NCBI RefSeq assembly: GCF_021018805.1 | Contig: NC_086248.1 | Location: forward strand, 95,007,239-95,071,238 | DNA: 64,000 nt | Direction of reading: 5' to 3' | DNA from: Prinia subflava | Taxonomy: Eukaryota; Chordata; Aves; Passeriformes; Cisticolidae | Part shown: piece after piece, positions 23,732-36,520 of the stretch | Numbering within the stretch: position 1 is the stretch's first letter | How the letters are laid out: the number at the start of each line of letters is the position of its first letter | Notes under the pieces: model-generated | Seen by the model: only the letters and a program-made list of their open reading frames with translations | The model's database searches: none | What the model was told of the DNA's origin: nothing | Position numbers and translations under genes: made by a program

Positions 23732-24592
23732 TCCCACATGCTGTCTTCTCTGAAAACAGAGAAACACACTTAAAATGGATGTTTGAATGTTCACCATGAT
23801 GTTGTCTGTACTGCCTGTTAGACTTACCGAGCTTCTTAAATTCTCTATAGGATCATCCAAAGCGTGTGGCATTAACAATGTTTCAAACATGTCCTAAAGC
23901 TGCATTTTTATTTGCCTGTCTGAGAAGCTGCTTTGCCTCTGCCTGCTCCCACTGGGGTGCAGACCAGACCTGCACAGCAGCATGAGAAATGAGAGCTTGG
24001 GCTGAAGCCCAGGTCTCAGGCCCACAGCCCCAGGATCTACAAAGAACCTACAAAGATCATTGGTCATGGCTGGCCTCTTCATTTAACCCCATATAGCAGC
24101 AACTGGTACAAAACCCAGCCAACTATCCTATACTGGGAAATGCAAAGTGTGTCTCCTCAGTCCTGCCATGACAGGTTTTTGCTCCTGTGATCAGAATGAT
24201 TCAAAGAGGTCTGATTGCAGTCTAAAGTGAGCCATTTAAAAAGTAGCTAATCATGACTGACAGTAAGGTGCAGAACCTTGGTAACAAAGGAAGCCCTGAA
24301 GAATAAAAAGTCAAGGACAAGCTGGCAAGTCATCCAGGAAAGAGCAGACTGCCGTGACACCAGTGACACATGTCCCCTTCCATCAGTGACTGCAAAGACA
24401 AGCCGTTCTCCTCCCAGCAGTTCAGTGTGTCTCTGCCAGGGGAGTCCCAAGCCAGGAAAGCCATCCTCTGCAGGAAGAGGGTCTGTCTGGTCTCAGCAGG
24501 TTCCCTGTAATCTCTCCGAGGTGATTACTCTGTCTGAACTCTAATATGGAGGGGCAAGTAAACAATTCTTAATTTCTCTTCCTAAACAATTT

Positions 24593-24722
24593 TTCACAGA
24601 ATGGGTCAGGTTGGAAGGGACCACAGTGGGTCACAGGTCCAACCTCCCTGCTCAAGCAGAGTCATCCCAGAGCTCATTGCACAGGATTTTGTCCAGAAAT
24701 TTCCAGACTATCTCCAGTGAAG
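24593..24722 (-). mobile_element. CR1 LINE 3'-end fragment, minus strand
   Basis: The plus strand reads as the reverse complement of an avian CR1 3' end: CACAGAATGGGTCAGGTTGG, then AAGGGACCACAGTGGGTCAC, GTCCAACCTCCCTGCTCAAG, and CAGGATTTTGTCCAG followed by CTATCTCCAGTGA. The CAGAATGG...GGTTGGAAGGGACC head shows that the element 3' end faces the start of the window, so it lies on the minus strand. It is about 130 bases long, 5'-truncated and noncoding. It is relatively well preserved and the only minus-strand copy in the window. Confidence 0.88.
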
Positions 24723-27700
24723 CCTTCCCTATTAAATTTAATGCTTGTGCATTTATGATTTGCTTCTTCTTCATAGCTGTATTATTTTGTTAAAATAATC
24801 TTCATCATGGCAATTATTCTTATAAAGAGAATAGGAAGTTATTGTTACAAAGTCCTAGATAGTGATGGGAGGTGTAGTTAGAGAAGTGGGAATGAAGAAA
24901 CCACTATGTGAGAAAGTATTTATTTTTTAAAGATAGTTATGGCTTTTTGATTTGATTAGCAGGAGTTAAATAACCTGTTTATTTGACAGCATATTTTAAA
25001 AGACCTTTGAGAGCAGATCACTGAATGAGTTGGATGGAGGCCACTTCTTTTCTCTGTTGTGGATGGATAGATGGGAAGCATTTAAGACAAGTTTCCTGTG
25101 CCTCCATTCAGGAGGGAAGAAGGAGGTCCCCAGTGGACCCAGCTTTCAACCCCATAAGCATTCCTTTGCCTAAGAAGGACAAAGCTGAGCATGAGTCAGG
25201 AGGGTAATTTGATATTAAGGTCCCTGAAACAAATGTACGAACAACTTTTCTTATTCATTGACCTATTCTTTTTCCATTGTTTCCAATTCATCTTTTTTTT
25301 TTTTTTTTTTACTTTATTAAATGTAGGTGATATTGAAACAAAAAGCAGTTTTGCTTATAAAATAATAAAGTATTTGTATTCAAAGAATGCAGGAAAGAAA
25401 TACTTTAACTTCAGAAAAAAATCAGCAAAACCAATTTCATAAAGCCGAGAAAAATTAGTGGAACACCATCATATTGAACTTCTGCTTTTTTTTTCTGAAA
25501 GGAGCTCTGCCATAATTTGGCATCCAACGCTAAAGAAAAATTAAAGACTGCCTATTTCCCAACAGCAGCAAAGTGCCCTAATTTTTAAACACCTAAAAAT
25601 ACAAGTAAGAAACCTTTCACTCAGTTAATTGTGTGTTGATTCCTTCCCAATCCTCTGTCCCTTCAGAGAAAGGTACACAACTCGACCACAATCACTCTGT
25701 GCTCATTGAGAGGTGAATCCTGGTTCCTGCCTAACCTCACTTAGCAAGGACGGATTTGCTTGGTCACTGCTGATGAGTCTATCCATTTTCTGTATTTGAG
25801 TCCTCCTCTGGGAATATCTGACCTCATTTTACTGTTTATTCTCCTTCTTTACAAACCAAACACCTCATTATTTCAGTGCAGGTTTCTCCTGCTGCTTCCT
25901 GCTGCAGATAGTTGTCAACTATCAGCTTTAAAATCAGAGGCAACCCATATCCTACCAGTCACTGACCTGGAATTCCAAAAGGCACATATCCCTTTGAATG
26001 AAAGCCAGGTCACTGGAAAACTGCCTGCTTTTTTCACATCTGGGATTTCCTTTGCCACAGAAATCCCTCAGTCTGGTAAGGAGTCTATCCAGGAAGTCCT
26101 TCCATGGTACTGCACAGCCTGGTGCTCCTCACACGTGTGGCCTCCACAAGCAGGTGCCTGTTCTTGCTCTATCTAGGGCAACCAATTGGGAATTTTCATT
26201 AACCGGTTCTATGCTGCCTACCTGGGGCTCTATTTTATTTAATACAGCTTATTTGATATTTCATTTATTGGGAAAGGATTCCGGGTGTGTACAAATGAGT
26301 CTACACAGTTATCTGCTAGCCACTAGCTGCTGCTAAACTCTAGGTTAGAAGAAATTAAGCTGTCTGGCACGCACTGAGGTTTATCTCATTCACTATGCCA
26401 TGGTCTTTCTTTGCATTGTTCTTAAGTGGTTTTGTGTTCATCCCCCTGCTCCCCACTCCTCCAAGTAGCTGCAACTGTGAGCCTGTGAGGGACCTGTTTA
26501 CACACTTCCTTTAAATGCTCCTCTTCGAAGTGTATCACACAGTCTGTGCATTGTGGCAGTGTTCTTTGGAAATGCACACTAATGACCTGAGAAACCAAAA
26601 CAACCCTCCAAACAGTCGAGGAGAATTCACAGGAATTCTTTCATGCAAAGCTGGGCACCCTAAAAGAAAAATGCTTTCGAGTTCAAACCATTGTTTATTT
26701 TGGAGCATGTTTCTCTCTCTGCTTTCAATGGTGACCTAGGAATGAGCTCACCATTGGAAGCAAATCTGTCTTCTGTTTCCACTCCTAAAGGATTACCTAC
26801 TCTCTGAAGCTCATGGGGTTATTGATGGCCTTACACCAAAATTATGATTTGGAATTCCATGGAAAAAATAAATACACACACGCACATGTGTGTGACACTG
26901 ACAGATTTAAAGGAAAAAAATCTTGTTGAAATATTGCAATAAAAAGATTAAATTTGTAATAAATAGATGGCTTCCTATATTCACAAATATTCTGCTTTGA
27001 GATTGAACAGGAAAATATCTGATCTAGCATGACTGTGCAGGAGAGCAGCAAAACCCTGTTGTTTTGTAATGTGCATATGAGCTGTGTAGCACTTGGCAGC
27101 ATCTCAGACTAAAATCCAGCTAACAAACAGCCTCGTGCTGCCTTTGTGTGGGGTTGTTTGAAATGCTTTTCTGCAAGCAGATCCTGTGAGCTGGTGCTGC
27201 TGTCAGCTGTTCAGTGCTTCAGCTACAAGGCTGCTGACAAACCAAGCACAAGCTGCCCTGCCCGCCACTCTGAGCTGCCCTGCAGGAGAGAATGAACAGG
27301 AAATGCCAGAACGCCCTGATGCCACTTCTGATGACAGTTTGGGACTCTGAAGGCAGCAGTGTCTGCCAGCAGGGCCAGCATGTGGAAAAGGCACCTGTGA
27401 AGGCACAGGACAGACACCTGAGGTGTCATTGTCAAAGGCGCTCTCATTTTGATTTCATCCCAGCTCCTGGTCTTCTGACCTTGAGTGTGCACATTCCTTT
27501 GAGTCTCGTTCACACACAGGGTCAGACAGGTCCAGGATCTGCTCTCCAAATGCATGAGGAGTTTTGCCATTCCAGCCTCTGCCCAGTGCCAGTGGTGTAG
27601 GGAGGAGTTCAAGAGCTGGTGAGTGACAACTGTCCCACCAGCATGCAAAGCTGGAATCTTTTTTTAAGTTAAAACCAGATGGTTTTACTTTTCCTCTAGC

Positions 27701-28954
27701 AGCAGTGAACCTATTAAACTGAGTGTTGCCAGAAAGGCAGATACAGTAGTGACAGACATGGCACCACAAGTAGGAAAAAAAGGAAAATAGGCTCTAGCAT
27801 CTCTATTTGGTGAGGTGTCTTAGAATCTGCTTTGAAGTCACTTGTTCTGAAATTCCTGGGGAATTACCTGACAGCTGATTTCTTAAGCTTGCTTTGGTGT
27901 CTCCTCATACATACCTCTCCTTCTCCCTTTCCTGCCCTTTTGTCTGTCCTTCACACATTTCAGAGGGAAGGATTATTAAAAAGCCACTCTAAACCCCAAA
28001 TCTACAGATGCAGGAGAGACATCTCTTAAGTCATTCTTTCTCTTTTTTCACCGATGTATTCTCTCAAGAGTGATAATCATCTTTTTTGAAATGCAGGTCT
28101 AAGACGGAAGGAATTTTTATCTGGAAGAGTAATATAAATTAGCTTTGACTGCCAGTTTCCACTGATTATTACTTTCCAGGCGGAATTCCTACAAATTCTT
28201 GAGGCATGACCTCTGATGAAAAAATAAACCCCTTTAAAACTTGTTTGAGAAATTCCAGATAACTTTCACAAGAGATTTAATTTTAGAGCATTAACACAGT
28301 CTTGGTTGGAAAGATAAAACTACAATGCAGTTATTTGGTAGGAGTCATTACTGAACAGTGAAGTCATTTGAGCTTATTTTACTGTGCTTATCTTTTTGTT
28401 CTCTTTTTTCCCCTCTCAAACTAATTTTATTATGCATTACTCAGTGCACTCTGGATTCACCCTCATAAAAGGATAAAGTATCTCAGCAGATATCCAGGCT
28501 TAGGCAGTCAGTTTGAGAGTAAACTCACAAGCCTTAGTTATCTACACCAAAGAGCCAGTACACAGGGCATCGTCTACATATTGTCAGTTAGTGTTCATTA
28601 GCTTGTAAATCTTGGGTTTGTGAGGCTTAAGCAAAGGTAAAAGCTGCCACAGATAGAAAAGAGCTGTTTCAAATACCACTGCCAAGCACTTACTAATGGC
28701 AAAAGCATCTTTGAATCAGATTTTACCTCTCCTAAGCAAATAAATTAAAGAAAATTTGCACTGTCTAATAGAGAAAGCCACTCTCCTGCACCTCTATTTG
28801 ATCTACAGGTACAGGGAAAGGTGAAAAACAGCTGTTAGAAGATATTGTCTTATGCTGCAATCATTTTCACACCCATTTTTGTAGTTTTAGGGCTAGGGCT
28901 GCTAGTTCTTTATTTGCAAAGTGTGCACACACTGCAGCGAGGTGCCCTGACTTT
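24723..28954. other. Unannotated noncoding sequence
   Basis: No gene is supported. A T18 run lies at 25293-25310. The part near 27130-27620 is GC-richer and carries several overlapping open frames on both strands (27223-27648 minus, 27292-27600 plus, 27455-27769 minus). That is the pattern of stop-poor GC-rich DNA and not of a coding exon. Confidence 0.5.
25293..25310. repeat. T18 homopolymer
   Basis: An uninterrupted run of 18 T. No recognisable minus-strand retrocopy lies downstream. Confidence 0.85.
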
Positions 28955-29009
28955 TGAGACTAGATGACCTTTAAGGTCCCTTCCAGTCCAAACCATTCTG
29001 TGACTCTGG
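28955..29009 (+). mobile_element. CR1 LINE terminal 3' fragment
   Basis: Only the extreme 3' end of CR1 is left: GAGACTAGATGACCTTTAAG, then GTCCCTTCCAGTCCAAACC, then ATTCTGTGACTCT. This is the classic CR1 tail including the near-terminal CCTTCC motif. At about 55 bases it is the shortest copy here. The sequence upstream did not match CR1 by eye. Confidence 0.8.
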
Positions 29010-32000
29010 AGTCAAGCACACTTCTGCTCAAAGAGCTATGCCAGTGCCAGTGTGGCCCTGCAAAAGCACCTGCACTGTACAGAGCAGTCCCCTCTAACTC
29101 GAAGGGAGCCTTGGGTGCTGGAGCTGTGACTCTGCCCAGCCAAGAGTCCCCAGCCACAGCAGCACACCTGCCCCAGGGCTAAGAGAGACAACTGAGGTAC
29201 TCTGAAGGCTACAGGAGACAAACAGGTTGGGGATTTGAGGGAAATTATTTCTCTGTCCTCACCTGCAACTTCAACCCTGCCAACTGCATTGCAGCTGGCT
29301 GAGAAGCAGAACAGAACAGAGGGATCAGGCACTGCTTTCCACTCACCCTGAGCAGGAATGAGCAGCTACCTCCAATCCCAGGGACAAGTCCTGCTGTGCA
29401 CTCACCTGCACCTGAAGCAATGCTTTAGTTTTGGGGGTTTTTTTCTACTCAGCTTGTGTCTGCTAGAGTGCTTCTCTTCCCGCACTGGCACTGACAGCAG
29501 GTGCTGTGCTGAGATCCCCCTGGCTGCCTGCACACAGCGCCTGCCCAGTGCCAGGGTGCTGCTCTGGCACTGGCTGAGGAGAGGGAGCTTCATAGGGCAG
29601 GAGAAGCTTCTTTCTTGTGTGAGGACCAACTTACAGTAAAGCCTAACCTTCCCTTCCTGACAGCTGCTTACAACACTCTACTTCAGAAATTCACTGCCCT
29701 GCATGAAAGGAGCATGATCACTTTTTGGCTAGGAAAATTAAAAGCTTTTCGGGCAACTTGTTTCCATTTGGAAAAACTCCCTATTCTCCTTCAGTAACAT
29801 CAAATTTAGTCCTCCTTCATCTCCTCTCTTTTGTTGTTTTCCAGTCCCTTCTTTTCCATTAGCTCACATTGCGCATCTCACTGACAAAAGAGAAGAGAAG
29901 AGCAGAGCAGGGCAGGAAGGCAGCCCAGAATATAACAGCCAAAAAATCCTTTCTCTATTTTTGTTCAAATTTTTTTAGTCATCAGTCTTACAGCTTTACT
30001 TCTCTGCTTCTGTCTGTGCCAGGCAAGAAGCATTTTGCATCTTGATCTTCTCCTCTTGTTGGTGCTTTCCTGTCATCAAGTGTTGCATTATTTCTTTCTG
30101 AAATCCCATCCATATAAAGCTCCTTTCTTCTTTTCAGCACATCCCCAGCAGAAAGAATTCAGATAGCTGAACTGGTAGCAAGGTGATTCTGGCTGAACAA
30201 GAAGGAAGTAGATTTACACTCAGTGATTACATGGACCAGTATTTGCATCCAGCAATATCCTGACATGCACAAAGGAGGGTGTCAGGTGGTTATATCCATA
30301 CTCATTCTTCCCCTTCAGGGAGGGCCCAGCTGCCGTAGCCAAATTAGCTGTTTTCTCCACAATTTAGCTTTATGGCCCAGCTTATTTACCATGTATAGAG
30401 TGCAAGTGCATGATTGATAGTGCTGCTAAACAGGACTCATGCATCTGCCTGAAATAAATGCACTTAAAGAGCATAAATTTTATGGAGGGAAAGCCAAAAC
30501 TTTCTCAGCTTCTTCATGAGTATCTTCATATAGCACCCACAGGAATAGGTCCATACCTTGCTTGACCAAATTCATTAACCAGAGCTGGACTAGAGCTCAC
30601 TCCTCTGAGAAATGGAGGCTTTTGTTTTTAATAAAACATGTGGGCCAAATTAGTATGTAAATAAATGAATGACTTTCAAGAATCACAGATAACACTTGCT
30701 GAGCAATGGGTCAGGCCAGATTTAATCTAAAAATCTTTCTGCTGCGTGTAAATGGTTATGTCATAGCATTTGTCTTTAATTATTAAACTGTTTCCAAAGG
30801 CTTGACTCATGACATGTTCCTCGGTTAACCACAAAAACTTGTACTACAAGATTTGCCATATAGATCCCTTTTTTTTTCCTACAGCATTGTTAAGCCCTGG
30901 CTCCTGAAAAAGGAATGTAACAATCTCCCAGAGATAGACACTTGATCTTTACAGTAGTGGGAGCTCTTTTTTTAATATGAATTTTCCATATAAAGGAAAC
31001 AAGGCACTTTTGACTCATAAGGAATACTGCAACATCTTTAATATTGACAGGAAAAAAAACCCACAGAAGTGAAAGCATTTAAAATACAACTATTTCTATA
31101 TCTGTGTATAAATCTAAATAGAACGGGTCACTTTTATAAACCTATGTACGATGACTTCTGTAACAAATTGTACCATTTTCTATATGCCATGATGACCAAC
31201 CCTTGGCAACAGCAGATATTTTGAGAAAGGATGTCTCTCCTTGTTCCTAGTTGTGTAAAATTTCTTGGTATCCATGAGCTGTTTCCTATGTATGACCTAA
31301 GGATGAGGTCATGAGAATGAAGTGTACCAGCTATTCTGTGAATTAAAAGACTAATCTGGGATTCTAAAGAGTGTTTAATAAGGGAAGAAAAGTATAACTT
31401 TGTTGTTGTTATAATGAAAGTGTGGATCTGATCACCCAGATCTATGAAGGACATTTTAAGACTGAGCTGGTGGCTTTGTATTCCCCAGAGACAATCAGAG
31501 TAGAAAGGTGTGAGCAGAACAAGCTTACATAGTTAAAATGCAAATTCAAAATAAGTTTTACCTTCTTCTGTGTAAGAAGTCTAAAATAGGGGAAAAGTGT
31601 GTACCAAGTATTACAAGCTGATGTTATTTAGAGCAGAGGAGAAATGGGCTTCTTCCACCTTACAAATAGAAATGTAGCAGTTTGGAACCTGTTAGGAAAA
31701 GCACAATCTGCCACTACATCTATATAGGGCTACAAGCTGCCACCCAGGGAACTGTTTAACACCTGCACATTTTATATTTTGGAAAAGCTGCTGGTAGAAG
31801 TCTACCACCTGCTCAACACCCTCAAGAACATCTCCATCTCTTCAGTTCCTTTGACTACTGGCCTTGCCCTGCTCCCTCATGGGCAGGAATTCCCACACAG
31901 CACACAGAGCCCATGGCAAGCAGCTCTCTTGACAGAGCACACAAGAGGAAACTTGCACTGAAATTCTTCAGTTCAAATCATTGAGCAGAAACATTGAGAG

Positions 32001-32039
32001 AAATAAAGGTTGAACTGACACCAAAACAAGTGACACCTT
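29010..32039. other. Unannotated noncoding sequence with a GC-richer first part
   Basis: No gene is supported. The interval 29030-29640 is GC-richer and has overlapping open frames on both strands (28960-29157 minus, 29036-29332 minus, 29358-29639 plus, 29402-29629 minus), none with a recognisable domain. The remainder is AT-rich with no repeats recognised. Confidence 0.5.
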
Positions 32040-32164
32040 GTAGGTCGAGGGCGGTGATTTTCCCACTCTGCTCTGCACTGCTGCAGCCTCACCTTGAATA
32101 TTGTGTGCAGTTTTGGGCACTACTGGGTAAGAAAGATATTAAACCATTAGAAAGCATCCAAAGA
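32040..32164 (+). mobile_element. CR1 LINE internal fragment
   Basis: The stretch resembles the late-ORF2 portion of CR1: GTAGGTCGAGGGCGGTGATT, then CTGCTCTGCACTGCTGCAGC, ATTGTGTGCAGTTTTGGGCA, and AAAGCATCCAAAG at the end. The corresponding CR1 part encodes the late part of ORF2; here the frame carries a stop. Both ends are truncated, so it lacks the 3' UTR that would confirm the subfamily. Confidence 0.75.
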
Positions 32165-35100
32165 TAATTCTGTTCACTTATTAATTTTCCTGTTTCCAGA
32201 GCATCTTGGGCTTCTTTCGATTTGCCCTGCTTCCAGGGGACAATTCACCATCTATAGCTGCTAGACCTTTCTGTGTGATATTCTTACCTGGCCAGGAATT
32301 TCTGATTTTCCTTCTTTAAATTGCCTAGCCCACCTCTTCTACTCCCAGCAGTCATACCTATCTGTAGCTCTCTCCCCAGTGTATCAGGGAATTCCCTTCT
32401 GCTTGCAGGCTTATGGTGTCTCTCTAATGTGAGTGTCTGTACCACTTACCAAAGTTCTGCATTTTCAGATGTTGCTTTTGTTTGTTTTTCTTGTATTCTC
32501 ATGATCCCATCACCTTCTCATACATTTTGCATTTTCAACTGTTATTGAATGAGAGTGGATTTGTTTGCCAGCAATGGTAGCTCACATTCTGCTTGAATTT
32601 CTCTTATGTGTCCTCTTTTCAGGCAGCTTGTAATGATCCTAAAATGTAAATGGGGAGTTTGGCTTTTGAAAGATGAAAACACAGCCTTTTGATATTGTAC
32701 CTCCTCTGGTAAATTATGGTTTGTGTAGAATATAAGGTAGTAATATACTTTTAATGTTAGGGTCCTTGAGATGAGGCTCAAACATGAGTTGTAAGGTATT
32801 GGGACCAGACTTTAAATTTTTGTGAAATGTCTGCAGATCATTCTAAGGATACAGGCTTACAAACAAAGCCCTACAGCAGCAGGGGATTCACATCATGCTG
32901 TCATGACTCCCTGTCCCCTCACTGCCTTCCCACCTGGCAGAACCTGGCCAGGGAAGCACTGCCCTCTTTGAAAGTATGTGTTTGTAGTTGGATTTTTAAA
33001 GATGAAGGAAATTTACTTTTAGGAGCATGTCTTATACTGTGAGAACTTTTTTTGCCTTCCTAGAAGCTCAAAATGCTCACACTCTCCAGGCAGAAAACGG
33101 TTCCCTCTTGAAGGTTAAAGTTTTCCCTCAGAGCATTCTCTAACTTCAGTTGCAATGTCTTGCTTTGCAACTGCATGTTTTCATTATCTCTTTAACAAAA
33201 GCAAAGCAGAATAATTAATAGCTTATATAGAAGGGGAGATTACCTGATTTGTTTGTTGGTCTGTTTAAAATTGTTATTGAAGTATATGAACGATCTTTCC
33301 CTACTTTGAACAGACTGAATAACAGAAAGGAAAGTCCTGTGAGGAGAGTTTAAATATTTCACTCATTTGAATGCTCTCTAAAATTTGTATCTCATCAACT
33401 GTTTTAGTGAAAGTGCTAAGCACTCAACTTCATTTTTTAATATTTCCTGGAGTCTTGCACCAATGTAACCTACAGAGGAAGGATGACACTTCACAAACAA
33501 TATTTGTTTGTCACCAAAAAAGCAGTTTCTAACTCTGGGCAGTGATGCAACTAAGTTATGCAATAATAGGAAAGAGATGCTGTCTGCACTGAAGATATCT
33601 CTTCAGAGAAGGAGGATTCCTTGGGCTGCCCTTCTCTAGCAGCAGAATGCTGCTGTACTTCAGAATTTGGGGAGCAGGTTATAAGAAAGGTTTGGCTGGT
33701 ATCAGATCTTGTCTTGGTTTTAAAGAAATGCTTTGACTAAATTGTGCTTCCTTCTTCTTCATTCACTGTCAGGTGGTTGCAGAGGAGAAGGGGAACTTTT
33801 TGACCCTAATCTGAGATATATATTAAATACATGTAGGTTGCTGAGCATCTACTGTAACTTGTGGACTGATTTTTTTATCCATTGTGTATGTGAGCTGAAC
33901 AAACCTGGCTTGGGTTCAAGTGAAATTTGGCATGGGTCAGTGGCCTACTGTCCTCTAGGATTTTCACAAGAATGTGATTCCACATTTTATGTGGCTATGT
34001 ACTGGTGAATGGAATGTTTAAATAAATAACAAATTGAGTCACTTAGCCCTGAATCAACAAATGCAGTGTCCCAAAAGGGATTCCCCACAATTTATAGCCA
34101 TATCTTGCTGAACATTCATACTCAACTGATTTAAAGATGTTCAAAGTTGAAGAGTGGTAAGATGGCAGGAAAAGTCTTCTCCCAGCAAATTCATAGAGCA
34201 GCACATGTCACTCCCACTGGCTGAAACCTTTAGAGGAGCTTTAACCCAGGGCAGCTCCATGTGGACAGGGAAGCATATATGTGGTTGTAACAAGAACCTG
34301 AACTTGTGGCTGCAGTTTTCAGAAATTCCCTTGCCTCTCTCTTACATTTTTTTAGTAAGAATATGCACTTTAAGTTAAAAAAAAAAAAAAATCTAAACAA
34401 AACAAAAACAAATCAACAAGAAAAAGCCCCCCAAACTTATCCTCTATGTAGCACATTGATTTGTTAGTAATGGATCAGATTTTTTTAAAAAAGTGCTACA
34501 AAACATTTGGTTTGTTTAAAAAATAGCAGAAACAAACAATTGGGTGGTGGAGCCCAGAAAGTTTAGGAGATAGGCACGTATCACAATTCTACTACAAAGT
34601 AACAATTTACAATATTGCTCAGTCTTTGTTCTTCATATCATAGCTGATCAATTTGTACATCTTGGACAAGGATTCACAGGTTTCTTCATCTGCCTATCTA
34701 CTATTTAAACTAAAGAACAAGCTTTTTCTGCCTGAGGTATATGAACCTTATCCCACTGGACTTTGGAAAGGTCATCTGCTTTTCTCTGAGTCTTAAAAAT
34801 AAAAGTCTAAAAGGTACTTTCCTTTCTGTGATTTAAGTTCACGAGCATTTATCATCATGTCAAGTCAGTTTGTCTTTGAGAAGAAGTGTTCCAGAAAAAA
34901 ACAAGGATGACTTATGGAATAGGACACAATGAACTTCTCCTGCTGCCAGAGTTAGCCACAAGGCAATTCAAATGCCATCCCCTCCGTGGTGACTCTGCCC
35001 AGCTGTCAGTCAGTAAGTGGATATAATTGGAACCCACCAGAAAAATACATTTTCTGGAAAAACTGAGAGTGTTTATAGGAACAAATAAATTCAAATATTC

Positions 35101-36159
35101 AAATTTGGTGGGCTGGAGCTACAACTCTCCAGTTTCTATCCTTAGTTTGAGCCTCAGGTTACATTTAACACTGTCACTCCTAATGAAAAAACAAAATGGA
35201 AACAGGATGTTGAGTGCTGATCTCTCTCATGAAAACTGCAAATTTACATTGCAAAGCAAATATTTCTACAGATTTGAAACAAAAGTTGGTTAAAACTTCC
35301 ACTGATGTAACCTAGATGGATCTTTTAAAGTGGCAGCAGCTGCATTTTGGCTGGAAGGGCAATTGAAAGGCTTTGGCCTACAATATTGTAACCTAAAGCA
35401 GTAATTGCAGTGCAGCATCTGCTGAGCAGCCAAGGTAAACCTGCCTGAACTACAATGTGAGAGAATGGACAACATTCACATTCTGGTCACTTTTGACCTT
35501 CTTGCTTCTGGCTATTGCAAAGCTTTCACAGCTTCCCAGGAAAATAAATGCTACGTTTGTGACACAACTTACCCTCTCCATGATACTACCTGCTTGTTCA
35601 AGAAACATCTATCCCATGGGTACCTTTCAATTTTCACTGCTCTCTCCTTTTCGCTGTTAAAAGCCATCAAATGGCTTTTGTTTTTATATTCATTCTTTTT
35701 TTTATACTCTCATACAGCCTTCTACAATGCCCTTCAATTTTTCTTTCTTATTCTTGTGAAGCAATCCCCTGCAGTTTAAATTGAACTTGTTACCCCTTTC
35801 TGGTTGAAAGGATTTATTAAGAATTACTCTAGATTATGTCAACCGACTTTAACAAAAATGGCTTTTGATTTCATATCTGTTCAGATGCTGACTAGTGCTT
35901 GTGGTTTTCTGGCCTTTATTGGATTTGACATAAATATCCACACTGTGATCCTCGCCAGCATTTGTTTTCCCTTTTGTACAAAATGAAGAATACAATCATT
36001 TTGCCAGTAGATTTTGTGATCAGCAAAGTATTTGCACAGCCCAGTTTATTTTTCTAAACAAAAAAGGTGGGGTTGAATGATTCAGGGAACCCATTCCACC
36101 CTCCTAGCTCTCCTGCAGGCTCAAACACACTGAGCTGAATGGCATCAATCTTACCTGGG
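32165..36159. other. Unannotated noncoding AT-rich sequence
   Basis: No gene is supported. An A15 run leading into an A/C-rich low-complexity stretch lies at 34377-34430. The open frame at 35465-35779 (plus, 104 codons) is hydrophobic because of T-rich codons and shows no recognisable family. Its overlap with 35457-35660 in another frame also argues for chance. Confidence 0.55.
34377..34430. repeat. A15 run followed by A/C-rich low-complexity stretch
   Basis: An uninterrupted run of 15 A at 34377-34391 is followed by a degenerate AAACAAAAC-type stretch ending in CCCCCC. It could be a decayed tail of an old insertion, but no body was recognised. Confidence 0.75.
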
Positions 36160-36520
36160 GGGCCCACTGCAGCGGAGGGCAGGTTGCAAATGTATACAGA
36201 AAGCTTTTCCTTGGACATTTATTTCAACACAGGACTTGGGGGTTCTCACTAGCTCAATAAAAATCGCCAGGCCTGTGAGTCCCCTCCTAGTACACAGTCA
36301 TGAAATATGTCCTTTGGCAAAGACCACACTTTCTTTTCCCACAGAAAAGGGGGGAAAAGCTTTTTTTATTGCTCTGCTGGGGCACATGTCACTCTCCAGG
36401 GAAGCGCTCCGGAGCAGGGGAGGTGTGATGCAAGGTTAATAAATGACCACCACGTTAATGAATGACAGGCAGCGAGCACTGCAATGGAGGGAAATATCCC
36501 AGCCAGGCCAGAGTGCGAGT
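36160..36520. promoter_or_regulatory. Possible conserved noncoding block
   Basis: The block contains CCCACTGCAGCGGAGGGCAG, an AATAAAAATCGCC motif near 36256, and a dense segment with CACGTTAATGAATGACAGGC around 36453-36472. The TGACAG core is a MEIS/TGIF-type site, next to a TTAAT homeodomain core. Retained CpGs and no recognised repeat are consistent with a cis-regulatory element at the edge of a GC-richer stretch. This is an inference from appearance only. Confidence 0.28.

Larger units (their letters stand above)
20141..24592. other. Unannotated noncoding AT-rich sequence
   Basis: No gene is supported. The frames around 20665-20958 and 20705-20911 are mutual antisense shadows. The stretch holds a perfect inverted repeat at 22055-22083, an A13 run just after it, an AT-rich degenerate repeat at 22672-22755 and an A15 run at 23717-23731. 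Confidence 0.55.

Noticed and set aside
26873..26893. CA/TG-rich near-palindrome with alternating purine-pyrimidine
   Set aside because: A short simple-sequence effect; imperfect and not long enough to claim Z-DNA or a functional site.
27203..27769. Cluster of open frames up to 141 codons
   Set aside because: Mutually overlapping on both strands in a GC-richer stretch; no recognisable protein and no consistent splice signals.
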